64,000 nucleotides of DNA from Colletes latitarsis (taxonomy: Eukaryota > Arthropoda > Insecta > Hymenoptera > Colletidae): positions 1,860,001 through 1,924,000 of the forward strand of contig NW_027488365.1 in the NCBI RefSeq assembly GCF_051014445.1, given 5' to 3'. The position numbers and the translations under genes were made by a program. Within the stretch, counting starts at the first letter, position 1. The number at the start of each line of letters is the position of its first letter. Positions 35,501-49,700 of this stretch are shown in pieces. The notes beneath the pieces were generated by a model. That model was not told the DNA's origin. It made no database searches and saw only the letters and a program-made list of their open reading frames with translations.

Positions 35501-38500
35501 AACAGTCAATTAAACTTGGTTTCCATCAATATTTTAGAGGACAACGCATGTTAGGTCTAGGTTAGACCTGGGAGTTGCCCTCATCAGGGTCATACTGTCG
35601 CAGTTTTAACATACTTGTTCAACGGATCCTGGGTTTTTTCTGGTTTGGTTCACGTAGTAATGTGGTACCACACTGAAACATTCAATTAAACCTGGTCTTG
35701 ATAAATATTTTAGAGGATAACGCATGTTAGGTTTGGGTTAGGTCTAGGATTTGCCCTCATCAGGCTCATACTTTCGCATATTTCTCATACTTCATGGCTA
35801 GATCCTGGGTTTTTTCTGGTTTGGATCACGTAGTAGTGTGGTACCACACTGAAACAGTCCATTAAACCTGGTTGCGATCAATATTTTAGAGGATAACGCA
35901 TGTTAGGTCTGGGTTAGGTCTAGTATTTGCCCTCATCAGGCTCATTCTTTCGCATATTTCTCATACTTCATGGCTAGATCCTGGGCTTTTTCTGGATTGC
36001 ATCACGTAGTAATGATGTACAACACTGAAACAGTCAATTGAACCTGGTCTCCATCAATATCTTAGAGGACAACGCAAGTTAGGTCTGGGATAGGTCTTGG
36101 ATTTGCCCTCATCAGGCTCATACTTTCGCATATTTCTCATACTTCATGGCGAGATCCTGGGCTATTTCTGGATTGGATCACGTAGTAAAGTGGTACCACA
36201 CTGAAACATTCAATGAAACCTGGTCTGGATAAATATTTTAGAGGATAACGCATGTTAGGTCTGGGTTAGGTCTAGGATTTGCCCACATCAGGCTCATTCT
36301 TTCGCATATTTCTCATACTTGATGGCTAGATCCTAGGCTTTTTCTGGATTGCATCACGTAGTAATGTGGTACCACTCTGAGACAGTCGATTAAACCAGGT
36401 TTCGATCAATATTTTGGAGGATAACGCATGTTAGGTCTGGGTTAGGTCTACGATTTGCCCTCATCAGGCTCATACTTTCGCATATTTCTCATACTTCATG
36501 GCTAGATCCTGGGCTGTTTCTGGATTGTATCACGTAGTAAAGTGGTACCACACTGAAACAGTCAATTAAACCTGGTTTCCATCAATATCTTAGAGGACAA
36601 CGCAAGTTAGGTCTGGGATAGGTCTGGGATTTGCCCTCATCAGACTCATACTTTCGCGTTTTTCACATACTTGTTGAACAGATCCTGGGTTTTTTCTGAT
36701 TTGGATCACGTAGTAATGTGGTACCACGCTGAAACAGTCAATTAAACCTGGTCTTGATAAATATTTTAGAAGATAACGCATGTTAGGTCTGGGATAGGTC
36801 TAGGATTTGCCCTCATCAGGCTCTTACTTTCGCATATTTCTCATACTTCATGGCTAGATCCTGGGCTATTTCTGGATTGGATCACGTAGTAAAGTGGTAC
36901 CACACTGTAACATTCAATGAAACCTGGTCTGGATAAATATTTTAGAGGATAACGCATCTTAGGTCCGGGTTAGGTCTAAGATTTGCCCTCATCAGGCTCA
37001 CAGTTTCGCGTTTTTCACATACTTGTTGAACAGATCCTGGGTTTTTTCTGGTTTGGATCACGAAGTAGTGTGGTACCACACTGAAACAGTCCATTAAACC
37101 TGGTTGCGATCAATATTTTAGAGGATAACGCATGTTAGGTCTAGGTTAGGTCTGGGATTTGCTCTCATCAGGATCATTCTTTCGCATATTTCTCATACTT
37201 GATGGCTAGATCCTGGGCTTTTTGTGGATTGCATTACGTAGTAATGTAGTACCACACTGAAACAGTCAATGAAACCTGGTTTCCATCAATATTTTAGAGG
37301 ACAACGCAAGTTAGGTTTAGGTTAGGTCTGGGATTTGCTCTCATCAGGATCATTCTTTCGCATATTTCTCATACTTGATGGCTAGATCCTGGGCTTTTTG
37401 TGGATTGCATTACGTAGTAATGTAGTACCACACTGAAACAACCAATTAAACCTGGTCTTGATAAATATTTTAGAGGATAACGCATGTTAGGTCTGGGTTA
37501 GGTCTAGGATTTGCCCTCATCAGGCTCATACTTTCGCGTTTTTCACATACTTGATGAACAGATCCTGGGTTTTTTCTGGTTTGGATCACGTAGTAATGTG
37601 GTACCACGCTGAAACAGTTGATTAGACCCGGTTTCGATCAATATTTTAGAGGATAACGCAAGTTAAGTCTGGGATAGGTCTGGAATTTGACCTCATCAGA
37701 CTCATACTTTCGCGTTTTTCACATACTTGTTGAACAGATCCTGGGTTTTTTCTGGTTTGGATCACGTAGTAGTGTGGTACCACACTGAAACAGTCCGTGA
37801 AACCTGGTTGCGGTCAATATTTTAGAGGATAACGCATGTTAGGTCTGGGTTAGCTCTAGGATTTGCCCTCATCAGGCTCATTCTTTCGCATATTTCTCAA
37901 ACTTCATGGCTAGATCCTGGGCTTTTTCTGGATTGCATCACGTAGTAATGTGGTACCACACTGAAACATTCAATTAAACCTGGTCTTGATAAATATTTTA
38001 GAGGATAACGCATGTTAGGTCTGGGTTAGGTCTAGGATTTGCTCTCATCAGACTCATACTTTCGCATTCTTCACATACTTGTTGAACGGATCCTGGGTTT
38101 TTTCTGGTTTGGATCACGTAGTAATGTGGGACCACACTGAAACAGTCAATTAAACCTGGTTTCGATCAATATTTTAGAGAATAATTCATGGTAGGTCTAG
38201 GTTAGGTCTGGGATTTGCTCTTATCAGGCTCATTCTTTCGCATATTTCTCATACTTGATGGCTAGATCCTGGGCTTTTTCTGGATTGCATAACGTAGTAA
38301 TGAAGTACAACACTGAAACAGTCAATTAAACCTGGTTTCCATCAATATTTTAGAGGACAACGCAAGTTAGGTCTGGGATAGATCTGGGATTCGCCCTAAT
38401 CAGGCTCATACTTTCGCGTTTTTCACATACTTGTTGAACAGATCCTGGGTTTTTTCTGATTTGGATCACGTAGTAATGTGGTACCACACTGAAACAGTCG

Positions 38501-38935
38501 ATTAAACCTGGTTTCGATCAATATTTTAGAGGATAACGCATGTTAGGTCTGGAATAGGTCAGGGATTTGACCTCGTCAGACTCATACTTTCGCACCCTTC
38601 ACATACTCGTTGATCAGATCCTGGGTTTTTTCTGGTTTGCATCACGTAGTAATGTGGGACCACCCTGAAACAGTCAATTAAATCTGGTTTCGATCAATAT
38701 TTTAGAGAATAATTCATGTTGGGTCTAGGTTAGGCCTGGGATTTTCACTCATCAGACTCATACTTTCGCATTCTTCGCATACTTGTTGAACGGATCCTGG
38801 GTTTTTTCTGGTTTGGATCACGTAGTAATGTGGGACCACACTGAAACAATCAATTAAACCTGGTCTTGATAAATATTTTGGAGGATAACGCATGTTAGGT
38901 CTGGGTTAGGTCTAGGATTTGCCCTCATCAGGCTC
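32600..38935. repeat. Blocks repeated 28 monomers apart
   Basis: About 32600-34005 recurs at about 37530-38935, a shift of 4928 bp (28 x 176). Markers in the same order are CAGTTGATTAGACCCGG, GGTTGCGGTCAATATT, TTCATGGTAGGTC, CGCCCTAATCAGG, CGCACCCTTCACATACTCG and CATGTTGGGTC. Confidence 0.8.
33087..33108 (+). repeat. Telomere-like 11-bp tandem inside a satellite monomer (representative)
   Basis: Two perfect, adjacent TTAGGTCTGGG units. Essentially every monomer has this pair at the same place, usually with one or two changes (TTAGGTCTGGG plus ATAGGTCTGGG, TTAGGTCTAGG or TTAGGCCTGGG). The TTAGG core is the insect telomere repeat. Only this example is listed; the rest follow the 176-bp lattice. 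Confidence 0.7.
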
Positions 38936-41900
38936 ATCCTTTCGCATATTTCTCATACTTGATGGATAGGTCCTGGGCTTTTTCTGGATTGCATCACGTA
39001 GTAATGAAGTACAACACTGAAACAGTCAATTAAACTTGGTTTCCATCAATATTTTAGAGGACAACGCATGTTAGGTCTAGGTTAGACCTGGGAGTTGCCC
39101 TCATCAGGGTCATACTGTCGCAGTTTTAACATACTTGTTCAACGGATCCTGGGTTTTTTCTGGTTTGGATCACGTAGTAATGTGGTACCACGCTGAAACA
39201 GTTGATTAGACCCGGTTTCGATCAATATTTTAGAGGATAACGCAAGTTAAGTCTGGGATAGGTCTGGAATTTGACCTCATCAGACTCATACTTTCGCGTT
39301 TTTCACATACTTGTTGAACAGATCCTGGGTTTTTTCTGGTTTGGATCACGTAGTAGTGTGGTACCACACTGAAACAGTCCATGAAACCTGGTTGCGGTCA
39401 ATATTTTAGAGGATAACGCATGTTAGGTCTGGGTTAGCTCTAGGATTTGCCCTCATCAGGCTCATTCTTTCGCATATTTCTCAAACTTCATGGCTAGATC
39501 CTGGGCTTTTTCTGGATTGCATCACGTAGTAATGTGGTACCACACTGAAACATTCAATTAAACCTGGTCTTGATAAATATTTTAGAGGATAACGCATGTT
39601 AGGTCTGGGTTAGGTCTGGGATTTGCTCTCATCAGACTCATACTTCCGCATTCTTCACATACTTGTTGAACGGATCCTGGGTTTTTTCTGGTTTGGATCA
39701 CGTAGTAATGTGGGGCCACACTGAAACAGTCAATTAAACCTGGTTTCGATCAATATTTTAGAGAATAATTCATGGTAGGTCTAGGTTAGGTCTGGGATTT
39801 GCTCTTATCAGGCTCATTCTTTCGCATATTTCTCATACTTGATGGCTAGATCCTGGGCTTTTTCTGGATTGCATAACGTAGTAATGAAGTACAACACTGA
39901 AACAGTCAATTGAACCTGGTCTCCATCAATATCTTAGAGGACAACGCAAGTTAGGTCTGGGATAGGTCTTGGATTTGCCCTCATCAGGCTCATACTTTCG
40001 CATATTTCTCATACTTCATGGCGAGATCCTGGGCTATTTCTGGATTGGATCACGTAGTAAAGTGGTACCACACTGAAACATTCAATGAAACCTGGTCTGG
40101 ATAAATATTTTAGAGGATAACGCATGTTAGGTCTGGGTTAGGTCTAGGATTTGCCCACATCAGGCTCATTCTTTCGCATATTTCTCATACTTGATGGCTA
40201 GATCCTAGGCTTTTTCTGGATTGCATCACGTAGTAATGTGGTACCACTCTGAGACAGTCGATTAAACCAGGTTTCGATCAATATTTTGGAGGATAACGCA
40301 TGTTAGGTCTGGGTTAGGTCTACGATTTGCCCTCATCAGGCTCATACTTTCGCATATTTCTCATACTTCATGGCTAGATCCTGGGCTGTTTCTGGATTGT
40401 ATCACGTAGTAAAGTGGTACCACACTGAAACAGTCAATTAAACCTGGTTTCCATCAATATCTTAGAGGACAACGCAAGTTAGGTCTGGGATAGGTCTGGG
40501 ATTTGCCCTCATCAGACTCATACTTTCGCGTTTTTCACATACTTGTTGAACAGATCCTGGGTTTTTTCTGATTTGGATCACGTAGTAATGTGGTACCACG
40601 CTGAAACAGTCAATTAAACCTGGTCTTGATAAATATTTTAGAAGATAACGCATGTTAGGTCTGGGATAGGTCTAGGATTTGCCCTCATCAGGCTCTTACT
40701 TTCGCATATTTCTCATACTTCATGGCTAGATCCTGGGCTATTTCTGGATTGGATCACGTAGTAAAGTGGTACCACACTGTAACATTCAATGAAACCTGGT
40801 CTGGATAAATATTTTAGAGGATAACGCATCTTAGGTCCGGGTTAGGTCTAAGATTTGCCCTCATCAGGCTCACAGTTTCGCGTTTTTCACATACTTGTTG
40901 AACAGATCCTGGGTTTTTTCTGGTTTGGATCACGAAGTAGTGTGGTACCACACTGAAACAGTCCATTAAACCTGGTTGCGATCAATATTTTAGAGGATAA
41001 CGCATGTTAGGTCTAGGTTAGGTCTGGGATTTGCTCTCATCAGGATCATTCTTTCGCATATTTCTCATACTTGATGGCTAGATCCTGGGCTTTTTGTGGA
41101 TTGCATTACGTAGTAATGTAGTACCACACTGAAACAGTCAATGAAACCTGGTTTCCATCAATATTTTAGAGGACAACGCAAGTTAGGTTTAGGTTAGGTC
41201 TGGGATTTGCTCTCATCAGGATCATTCTTTCGCATATTTCTCATACTTGATGGCTAGATCCTGGGCTTTTTGTGGATTGCATTACGTAGTAATGTAGTAC
41301 CACACTGAAACAACCAATTAAACCTGGTCTTGATAAATATTTTAGAGGATAACGCATGTTAGGTCTGGGTTAGGTCTAGGATTTGCCCTCATCAGGCTCA
41401 TACTTTCGCGTTTTTCACATACTTGATGAACAGATCCTGGGTTTTTTCTGGTTTGGATCACGTAGTAATGTGGTACCACGCTGAAACAGTTGATTAGACC
41501 CGGTTTCGATCAATATTTTAGAGGATAACGCAAGTTAAGTCTGGGATAGGTCTGGAATTTGACCTCATCAGACTCATACTTTCGCGTTTTTCACATACTT
41601 GTTGAACAGATCCTGGGTTTTTTCTGGTTTGGATCACGTAGTAGTGTGGTACCACACTGAAACAGTCCGTGAAACCTGGTTGCGGTCAATATTTTAGAGG
41701 ATAACGCATGTTAGGTCTGGGTTAGCTCTAGGATTTGCCCTCATCAGGCTCATTCTTTCGCATATTTCTCAAACTTCATGGCTAGATCCTGGGCTTTTTC
41801 TGGATTGCATCACGTAGTAATGTGGTACCACACTGAAACATTCAATTAAACCTGGTCTTGATAAATATTTTAGAGGATAACGCATGTTAGGTCTGGGTTA

Positions 41901-43759
41901 GGTCTAGGATTTGCTCTCATCAGACTCATACTTTCGCATTCTTCACATACTTGTTGAACGGATCCTGGGTTTTTTCTGGTTTGGATCACGTAGTAATGTG
42001 GGACCACACTGAAACAGTCAATTAAACCTGGTTTCGATCAATATTTTAGAGAATAATTCATGGTAGGTCTAGGTTAGGTCTGGGATTTGCTCTTATCAGG
42101 CTCATTCTTTCGCATATTTCTCATACTTGATGGCTAGATCCTGGGCTTTTTCTGGATTGCATAACGTAGTAATGAAGTACAACACTGAAACAGTCAATTA
42201 AACCTGGTTTCCATCAATATTTTAGAGGACAACGCAAGTTAGGTCTGGGATAGATCTGGGATTCGCCCTAATCAGGCTCATACTTTCGCGTTTTTCACAT
42301 ACTTGTTGAACAGATCCTGGGTTTTTTCTGATTTGGATCACGTAGTAATGTGGTACCACACTGAAACAGTCGATTAAACCTGGTTTCGATCAATATTTTA
42401 GAGGATAACGCATGTTAGGTCTGGAATAGGTCAGGGATTTGACCTCGTCAGACTCATACTTTCGCACCCTTCACATACTCGTTGATCAGATCCTGGGTTT
42501 TTTCTGGTTTGCATCACGTAGTAATGTGGGACCACCCTGAAACAGTCAATTAAATCTGGTTTCGATCAATATTTTAGAGAATAATTCATGTTGGGTCTAG
42601 GTTAGGCCTGGGATTTTCACTCATCAGACTCATACTTTCGCATTCTTCGCATACTTGTTGAACGGATCCTGGGTTTTTTCTGGTTTGGATCACGTAGTAA
42701 TGTGGGACCACACTGAAACAATCAATTAAACCTGGTCTTGATAAATATTTTGGAGGATAACGCATGTTAGGTCTGGGTTAGGTCTAGGATTTGCCCTCAT
42801 CAGGCTCATCCTTTCGCATATTTCTCATACTTGATGGATAGGTCCTGGGCTTTTTCTGGATTGCATCACGTAGTAATGAAGTACAACACTGAAACAGTCA
42901 ATTAAACTTGGTTTCCATCAATATTTTAGAGGACAACGCATGTTAGGTCTAGGTTAGACCTGGGAGTTGCCCTCATCAGGGTCATACTGTCGCAGTTTTA
43001 ACATACTTGTTCAACGGATCCTGGGTTTTTTCTGGTTTGGATCACGTAGTAATGTGGTACCACGCTGAAACAGTTGATTAGACCCGGTTTCGATCAATAT
43101 TTTAGAGGATAACGCAAGTTAAGTCTGGGATAGGTCTGGAATTTGACCTCATCAGACTCATACTTTCGCGTTTTTCACATACTTGTTGAACAGATCCTGG
43201 GTTTTTTCTGGTTTGGATCACGTAGTAGTGTGGTACCACACTGAAACAGTCCATGAAACCTGGTTGCGGTCAATATTTTAGAGGATAACGCATGTTAGGT
43301 CTGGGTTAGCTCTAGGATTTGCCCTCATCAGGCTCATTCTTTCGCATATTTCTCAAACTTCATGGCTAGATCCTGGGCTTTTTCTGGATTGCATCACGTA
43401 GTAATGTGGTACCACACTGAAACATTCAATTAAACCTGGTCTTGATAAATATTTTAGAGGATAACGCATGTTAGGTCTGGGTTAGGTCTGGGATTTGCTC
43501 TCATCAGACTCATACTTCCGCATTCTTCACATACTTGTTGAACGGATCCTGGGTTTTTTCTGGTTTGGATCACGTAGTAATGTGGGGCCACACTGAAACA
43601 GTCAATTAAACCTGGTTTCGATCAATATTTTAGAGAATAATTCATGGTAGGTCTAGGTTAGGTCTGGGATTTGCTCTTATCAGGCTCATTCTTTCGCATA
43701 TTTCTCATACTTGATGGCTAGATCCTGGGCTTTTTCTGGATTGCATAACGTAGTAATGA
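36016..43759. repeat. Tandem 22-monomer higher-order repeat, two copies of 3872 bp
   Basis: Copy 1 is about 36016-39887 and copy 2 about 39888-43759, shift exactly 3872 bp (22 x 176). The second boundary is bracketed by the last mismatch (GAAGTAC against GATGTAC, near 39887) and the first shared private base (CAATTGAACC, 39905-39914). Rare variants such as GGTCCGGGTTAGG (36963 and 40835), GATCCTAGGC and CACCCTGAAAC are in both. I found no difference in the stretches compared, so this is very recent or actively homogenised. Confidence 0.87.
37566..39910. repeat. Nested nine-monomer-spaced copy inside the 22-monomer unit
   Basis: About 37566-38330 recurs at about 39150-39910, a shift of 1584 bp (9 x 176), marked by CAGTTGATTAGACCCGG at 37617 and 39201. 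The copies differ at CATACTTTCGC against CATACTTCCGC and GGACCACAC against GGGCCACAC. Because the whole 22-monomer unit is itself duplicated, the nine-monomer event is the older one. Confidence 0.8.
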
Positions 43760-46741
43760 AGTACAACACTGAAACAGTCAATTAAACCTGGTTTCCATCA
43801 ATATTTTAGAGGACAACGCAAGTTAGGTCTGGGATAGATCTGGGATTCGCCCTAATCAGGCTCATACTTTCGCGTTTTTCACATACTTGTTGAACAGATC
43901 CTGGGTTTTTTCTGATTTGGATCACGTAGTAATGTGGTACCACACTGAAACAGTCGATTAAACCTGGTTTCGATCAATATTTTAGAGGATAACGCATGTT
44001 AGGTCTGGAATAGGTCAGGGATTTGACCTCGTCAGACTCATACTTTCGCACCCTTCACATACTCGTTGATCAGATCCTGGGTTTTTTCTGGTTTGCATCA
44101 CGTAGTAATGTGGGACCACACTGAAACAGTCAATTAAATCTGGTTTCGATCAATATTTTAGAGAATAATTCATGTTGGGTCTAGGTTAGGCCTGGGATTT
44201 TCACTCATCAGACTCATACTTTCGCATTCTTCGCATACTTGTTGAACGGATCCTGGGTTTTTTCTGGTTTGGATCACGTGGTAATGTGGGACCACACTGA
44301 AACAATCAATTAAACCTGGTCTTGATAAATATTTTGGAGGATAACGCATGTTAGGTCTGGGTTAGGTCTAGGATTTGCCCTCATCAGGCTCATACTTTCG
44401 CATATTTCTCATACTTCATGGCTAGATCCTGGGCTGTTTCTGGATTGGATCACGTAGTAGTGTGGTACCACACTGAAACAGTCAATTAAACCTGCTTTTA
44501 ATCAATATTTTAGAGAATAATTCATGTTAGGTCTAGGTTAGGTCAGGGATTTACTCTCATCAGGCTCATTCTTTCGCATATTTCTCATACTTGATGGATA
44601 GATCCTGGGCTTTTTCTGGATTGCATCACGTAGTAATGAAGTACAACACTGAAACAGTCAATTAAACTTGGTTTCCATCAATATTTTAGAGGACAACGCA
44701 TGTTAGGTCTAGGTTAGACCTGGGAGTTGCCCTCATCAGGGTCATACTGTCGCAGTTTTAACATACTTGTTCAACGGATCCTGGGTTTTTTCTGGTTTGG
44801 TTCACGTAGTAATGTGGTACCACACTGAAACATTCAATTAAACCTGGTCTTGATAAATATTTTAGAGGATAACGCATGTTAGGTTTGGGTTAGGTCTAGG
44901 ATTTGCCCTCATCAGGCTCATACTTTCGCATATTTCTCATACTTCATGGCTAGATCCTGGGTTTTTTCTGGTTTGGATCACGTAGTAGTGTGGTACCACA
45001 CTGAAACAGTCCATTAAACCTGGTTGCGATCAATATTTTAGAGGATAACGCATGTTAGGTCTGGGTTAGGTCTAGTATTTGCCCTCATCAGGCTCATTCT
45101 TTCGCATATTTCTCAAACTTGATGGCTAGGTCCTGGGCTTTTTCTGGATTGCATCACGTAGTAATGTAGTACCACACTGAAACATTCATTTAAACCTGGT
45201 CTTGATAAATATTTCAGAGGATAACGCATGTTAGGTCTGGGTTAGGTCTAGGATTTGCACTCATCAGGCTCATACTTTCGCATATTTCTCATACTTCATG
45301 GCTAGATCCTGGGCTTTTTCTGGATTGCATCACGTAGTAATGATGTACAACACTGAAACAGTCAATTGAACCTGGTCTCCATCAATATCTTAGAGGACAA
45401 CGCAAGTTAGGTCTGGGATAGGTCTTGGATTTGCCCTCATCAGGCTCATACTTTCGCATATTTCTCATACTTCATGGCGAGATCCTGGGCTATTTCTGGA
45501 TTGGATCACGTAGTAAAGTGGTACCACACTGAAACATTCAATGAAACCTGGTCTGGATAAATATTTTAGAGGATAACGCATGTTAGGTCTGGGTTAGGTC
45601 TAGGATTTGCCCACATCAGGCTCATTCTTTCGCATATTTCTCATACTTGATGGCTAGATCCTGGGCTTTTTCTGGTTTGGATCACGTAGTAATGTGGGAC
45701 CACACTGAAACAATCAATTAAACCTGGTCTTGATAAATATTTTGGAGGATAACGCATGTTAGGTCTGGGTTAGGTCTAGGATTTGCCCTCATCAGGCTCA
45801 TACTTTCGCATATTTCTCATACTTCATGGCTAGATCCTGGGCTGTTTCTGGATTGGATCACGTAGTAGTGTGGTACCACACTGAAACAGTCAATTAAACC
45901 TGCTTTTAATCAATATTTTAGAGAATAATTCATGTTAGGTCTAGGTTAGGTCAGGGATTTACTCTCATCAGGCTCATTCTTTCGCATATTTCTCATACTT
46001 GATGGATAGATCCTGGGCTATTTCTGGATTGCATCACGTAGTAATGAAGTACAACACTGAAACAGTCAATTAAACTTGGTTTCCATCAATATTTTAGAGG
46101 ACAACGCATGTTAGGTCTAGGTTAGACCTGGGAGTTGCCCTCATCAGGGTCATACTGTCGCAGTTTTAACATACTTGTTCAACGGATCCTGGGTTTTTTC
46201 TGGTTTGGTTCACGTAGTAATGTGGTACCACACTGAAACATTCAATTAAACCTGGTCTTGATAAATATTTTAGAGGATAACGCATGTTAGGTTTGGGTTA
46301 GGTCTAGGATTTGCCCTCATCAGGCTCATACTTTCGCATATTTCTCATACTTCATGGCTAGATCCTGGGTTTTTTCTGGTTTGGATCACGTAGTAGTGTG
46401 GTACCACACTGAAACAGTCCATTAAACCTGGTTGCGATCAATATTTTAGAGGATAACGCATGTTAGGTCTGGGTTAGGTCTAGTATTTGCCCTCATCAGG
46501 CTCATTCTTTCGCATATTTCTCAAACTTGATGGCTAGATCCTGGGCTTTTTCTGGATTGCATCACGTAGTAATGTAGTACCACACTGAAACATTCATTTA
46601 AACCTGGTCTTGATAAATATTTCAGAGGATAACGCATGTTAGGTCTGGGTTAGGTCTAGGATTTGCACTCATCAGGCTCATACTTTCGCATATTTCTCAT
46701 ACTTCATGGCTAGATCCTGGGCTTTTTCTGGATTGCATCAC

Positions 46742-49700
46742 GTAGTAATGATGTACAACACTGAAACAGTCAATTGAACCTGGTCTCCATCAATATCTTA
46801 GAGGACAACGCAAGTTAGGTCTGGGATAGGTCTTGGATTTGCCCTCATCAGGCTCATACTTTCGCATATTTCTCATACTTCATGGCGAGATCCTGGGCTA
46901 TTTCTGGATTGGATCACGTAGTAAAGTGGTACCACACTGAGACATTCAATGAAACCTGGTCTGGATAAATATTTTAGAGGATAACGCATGTTAGGTCTGG
47001 GTTAGGTCTAGGATTTGCCCACATCAGGCTCATTCTTTCGCATATTTCTCATACTTGATGGCTAGATCCTGGGCTTTTTCTGGATTGCATCACGTAGTAA
47101 TGTGGTACCACTCTGAGACAGTCGATTAAACCAGGTTTCGATCAATATTTTGGAGGATAACGCATGTTAGGTCTGGGTTAGGTCTACGATTTGCCCTCAT
47201 CAGGCTCATACTTTCGCATATTTCTCATACTTCATGGCTAGATCCTGGGCTGTTTCTGGATTGTATCACGTAGTAAAGTGGTACCACACTGAAACAGTCA
47301 ATTAAACCTGGTTTCCATCAATATCTTAGAGGACAACGCAAGTTAGGTCTGGGATAGGTCTGGGATTTGCCCTCATCAGACTCATACTTTCGCGTTTTTC
47401 ACATACTTGTTGAACAGATCCTGGGTTTTTTCTGATTTGGATCACGTAGTAATGTGGTACCACGCTGAAACAGTCAATTAAACCTGGTCTTGATAAATAT
47501 TTTAGAAGATAACGCATGTTAGGTCTGGGATAGGTCTAGGATTTGCCCTCATCAGGCTCTTACTTTCGCATATTTCTCATACTTCATGGCTAGATCCTGG
47601 GCTATTTCTGGATTGGATCACGTAGTAAAGTGGTACCACACTGTAACATTCAATGAAACCTGGTCTGGATAAATATTTTAGAGGATAACGCATCTTAGGT
47701 CTGGGTTAGGTCTAAGATTTGCCCTCATCAGGCTCACAGTTTCGCGTTTTTCACATACTTGTTGAACAGATCCTGGGTTTTTTCTGGTTTGGATCACGAA
47801 GTAGTGTGGTACCACTCTGAAACAGTCCATTAAACCTGGTTGCGATCAATATTTTAGAGGATAACGCATGTTAGGTCTAGGTTAGGTCTGGGATTTGCTC
47901 TCATCAGGATCATTCTTTCGCATATTTCTCATACTTGATGGCTAGATCCTGGGCTTTTTGTGGATTGCATTACGTAGTAATGTAGTACCACACTGAAACA
48001 GTCAATGAAACCTGGTTTCCATCAATATTTTAGAGGACAACGCAAGTTAGGTTTAGGTTAGGTCTGGGATTTGCTCTCATCAGGATCATTCTTTCGCATA
48101 TTTCTCATACTTGATGGCTAGATCCTGGGCTTTTTGTGGATTGCATTACGTAGTAATGTAGTACCACACTGAAACAACCAATTAAACCTGGTCTTGATAA
48201 ATATTTTAGAGGATAACGCATGTTAGGTCTGGGTTAGGTCTAGGATTTGCCCTCATCAGGCTCATACTTTCGCGTTTTTCACATACTTGATGAACAGATC
48301 CTGGGTTTTTTCTGGTTTGGATCACGTAGTAATGTGGTACCACGCTGAAACAGTTGATTAGACCCGGTTTCGATCAATATTTTAGAGGATAACGCAAGTT
48401 AAGTCTGGGATAGGTCTGGAATTTGACCTCATCAGACTCATACTTTCGCGTTTTTCACATACTTGTTGAACAGATCCTGGGTTTTTTCTGGTTTGGATCA
48501 CGTAGTAGTGTGGTACCACACTGAAACAGTCCGTGAAACCTGGTTGCGGTCAATATTTTAGAGGATAACGCATGTTAGGTCTGGGTTAGCTCTAGGATTT
48601 GCCCTCATCAGGCTCATTCTTTCGCATATTTCTCAAACTTCATGGCTAGATCCTGGGCTTTTTCTGGATTGCATCACGTAGTAATGTGGTACCACACTGA
48701 AACATTCAATTAAACCTGGTCTTGATAAATATTTTAGAGGATAACGCATGTTAGGTCTGGGTTAGGTCTAGGATTTGCTCTCATCAGACTCATACTTTCG
48801 CATTCTTCACATACTTGTTGAACGGATCCTGGGTTTTTTCTGGTTTGGATCACGTAGTAATGTGGGACCACACTGAAACAGTCAATTAAACCTGGTTTCG
48901 ATCAATATTTTAGAGAATAATTCATGGTAGGTCTAGGTTAGGTCTGGGATTTGCTCTTATCAGGCTCATTCTTTCGCATATTTCTCATACTTGATGGCTA
49001 GATCCTGGGCTTTTTCTGGATTGCATAACGTAGTAATGAAGTACAACACTGAAACAGTCAATTAAACCTGGTTTCCATCAATATTTTAGAGGACAACGCA
49101 AGTTAGGTCTGGGATAGATCTGGGATTCGCCCTAATCAGGCTCATACTTTCGCGTTTTTCACATACTTGTTGAACAGATCCTGGGTTTTTTCTGATTTGG
49201 ATCACGTAGTAATGTGGTACCACACTGAAACAGTCCATTAAACCTGGTTGCGATCAATATTTTAGAGGATAACGCATGTTAGGTCTGGGTTAGGTCTAGT
49301 ATTTGCCCTCATCAGGCTCATTCTTTCGCATATTTCTCAAACTTGATGGCTAGGTCCTGGGCTTTTTCTGGATTGCATCACGTAGTAATGTAGTACCACA
49401 CTGAAACATTCATTTAAACCTGGTCTTGATAAATATTTCAGAGGATAACGCATGTTAGGTCTGGGTTAGGTCTAGTATTTGCACTCATCAGGCTCATACT
49501 TTCGCATATTTCTCATACTTCATGGCTAGATCCTGGGCTTTTTCTGGATTGCATCACGTAGTAATGATGTACAACACTGAAACAGTCAATTGAACCTGGT
49601 CTCCATCAATATCTTAGAGGACAACGCAAGTTAGGTCTGGGATAGGTCTTGGATTTGCCCTCATCAGGCTCATACTTTCGCATATTTCTCATTCTTCATG

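Noticed and set aside
36016..43759. Assembly artefact as the explanation for the identical 22-monomer units
   Set aside because: The internal nine-monomer copy, different block sizes elsewhere and stepwise one-monomer losses look biological. An artefact cannot be excluded from one sequence, so boundaries and copy numbers remain conditional on the assembly.
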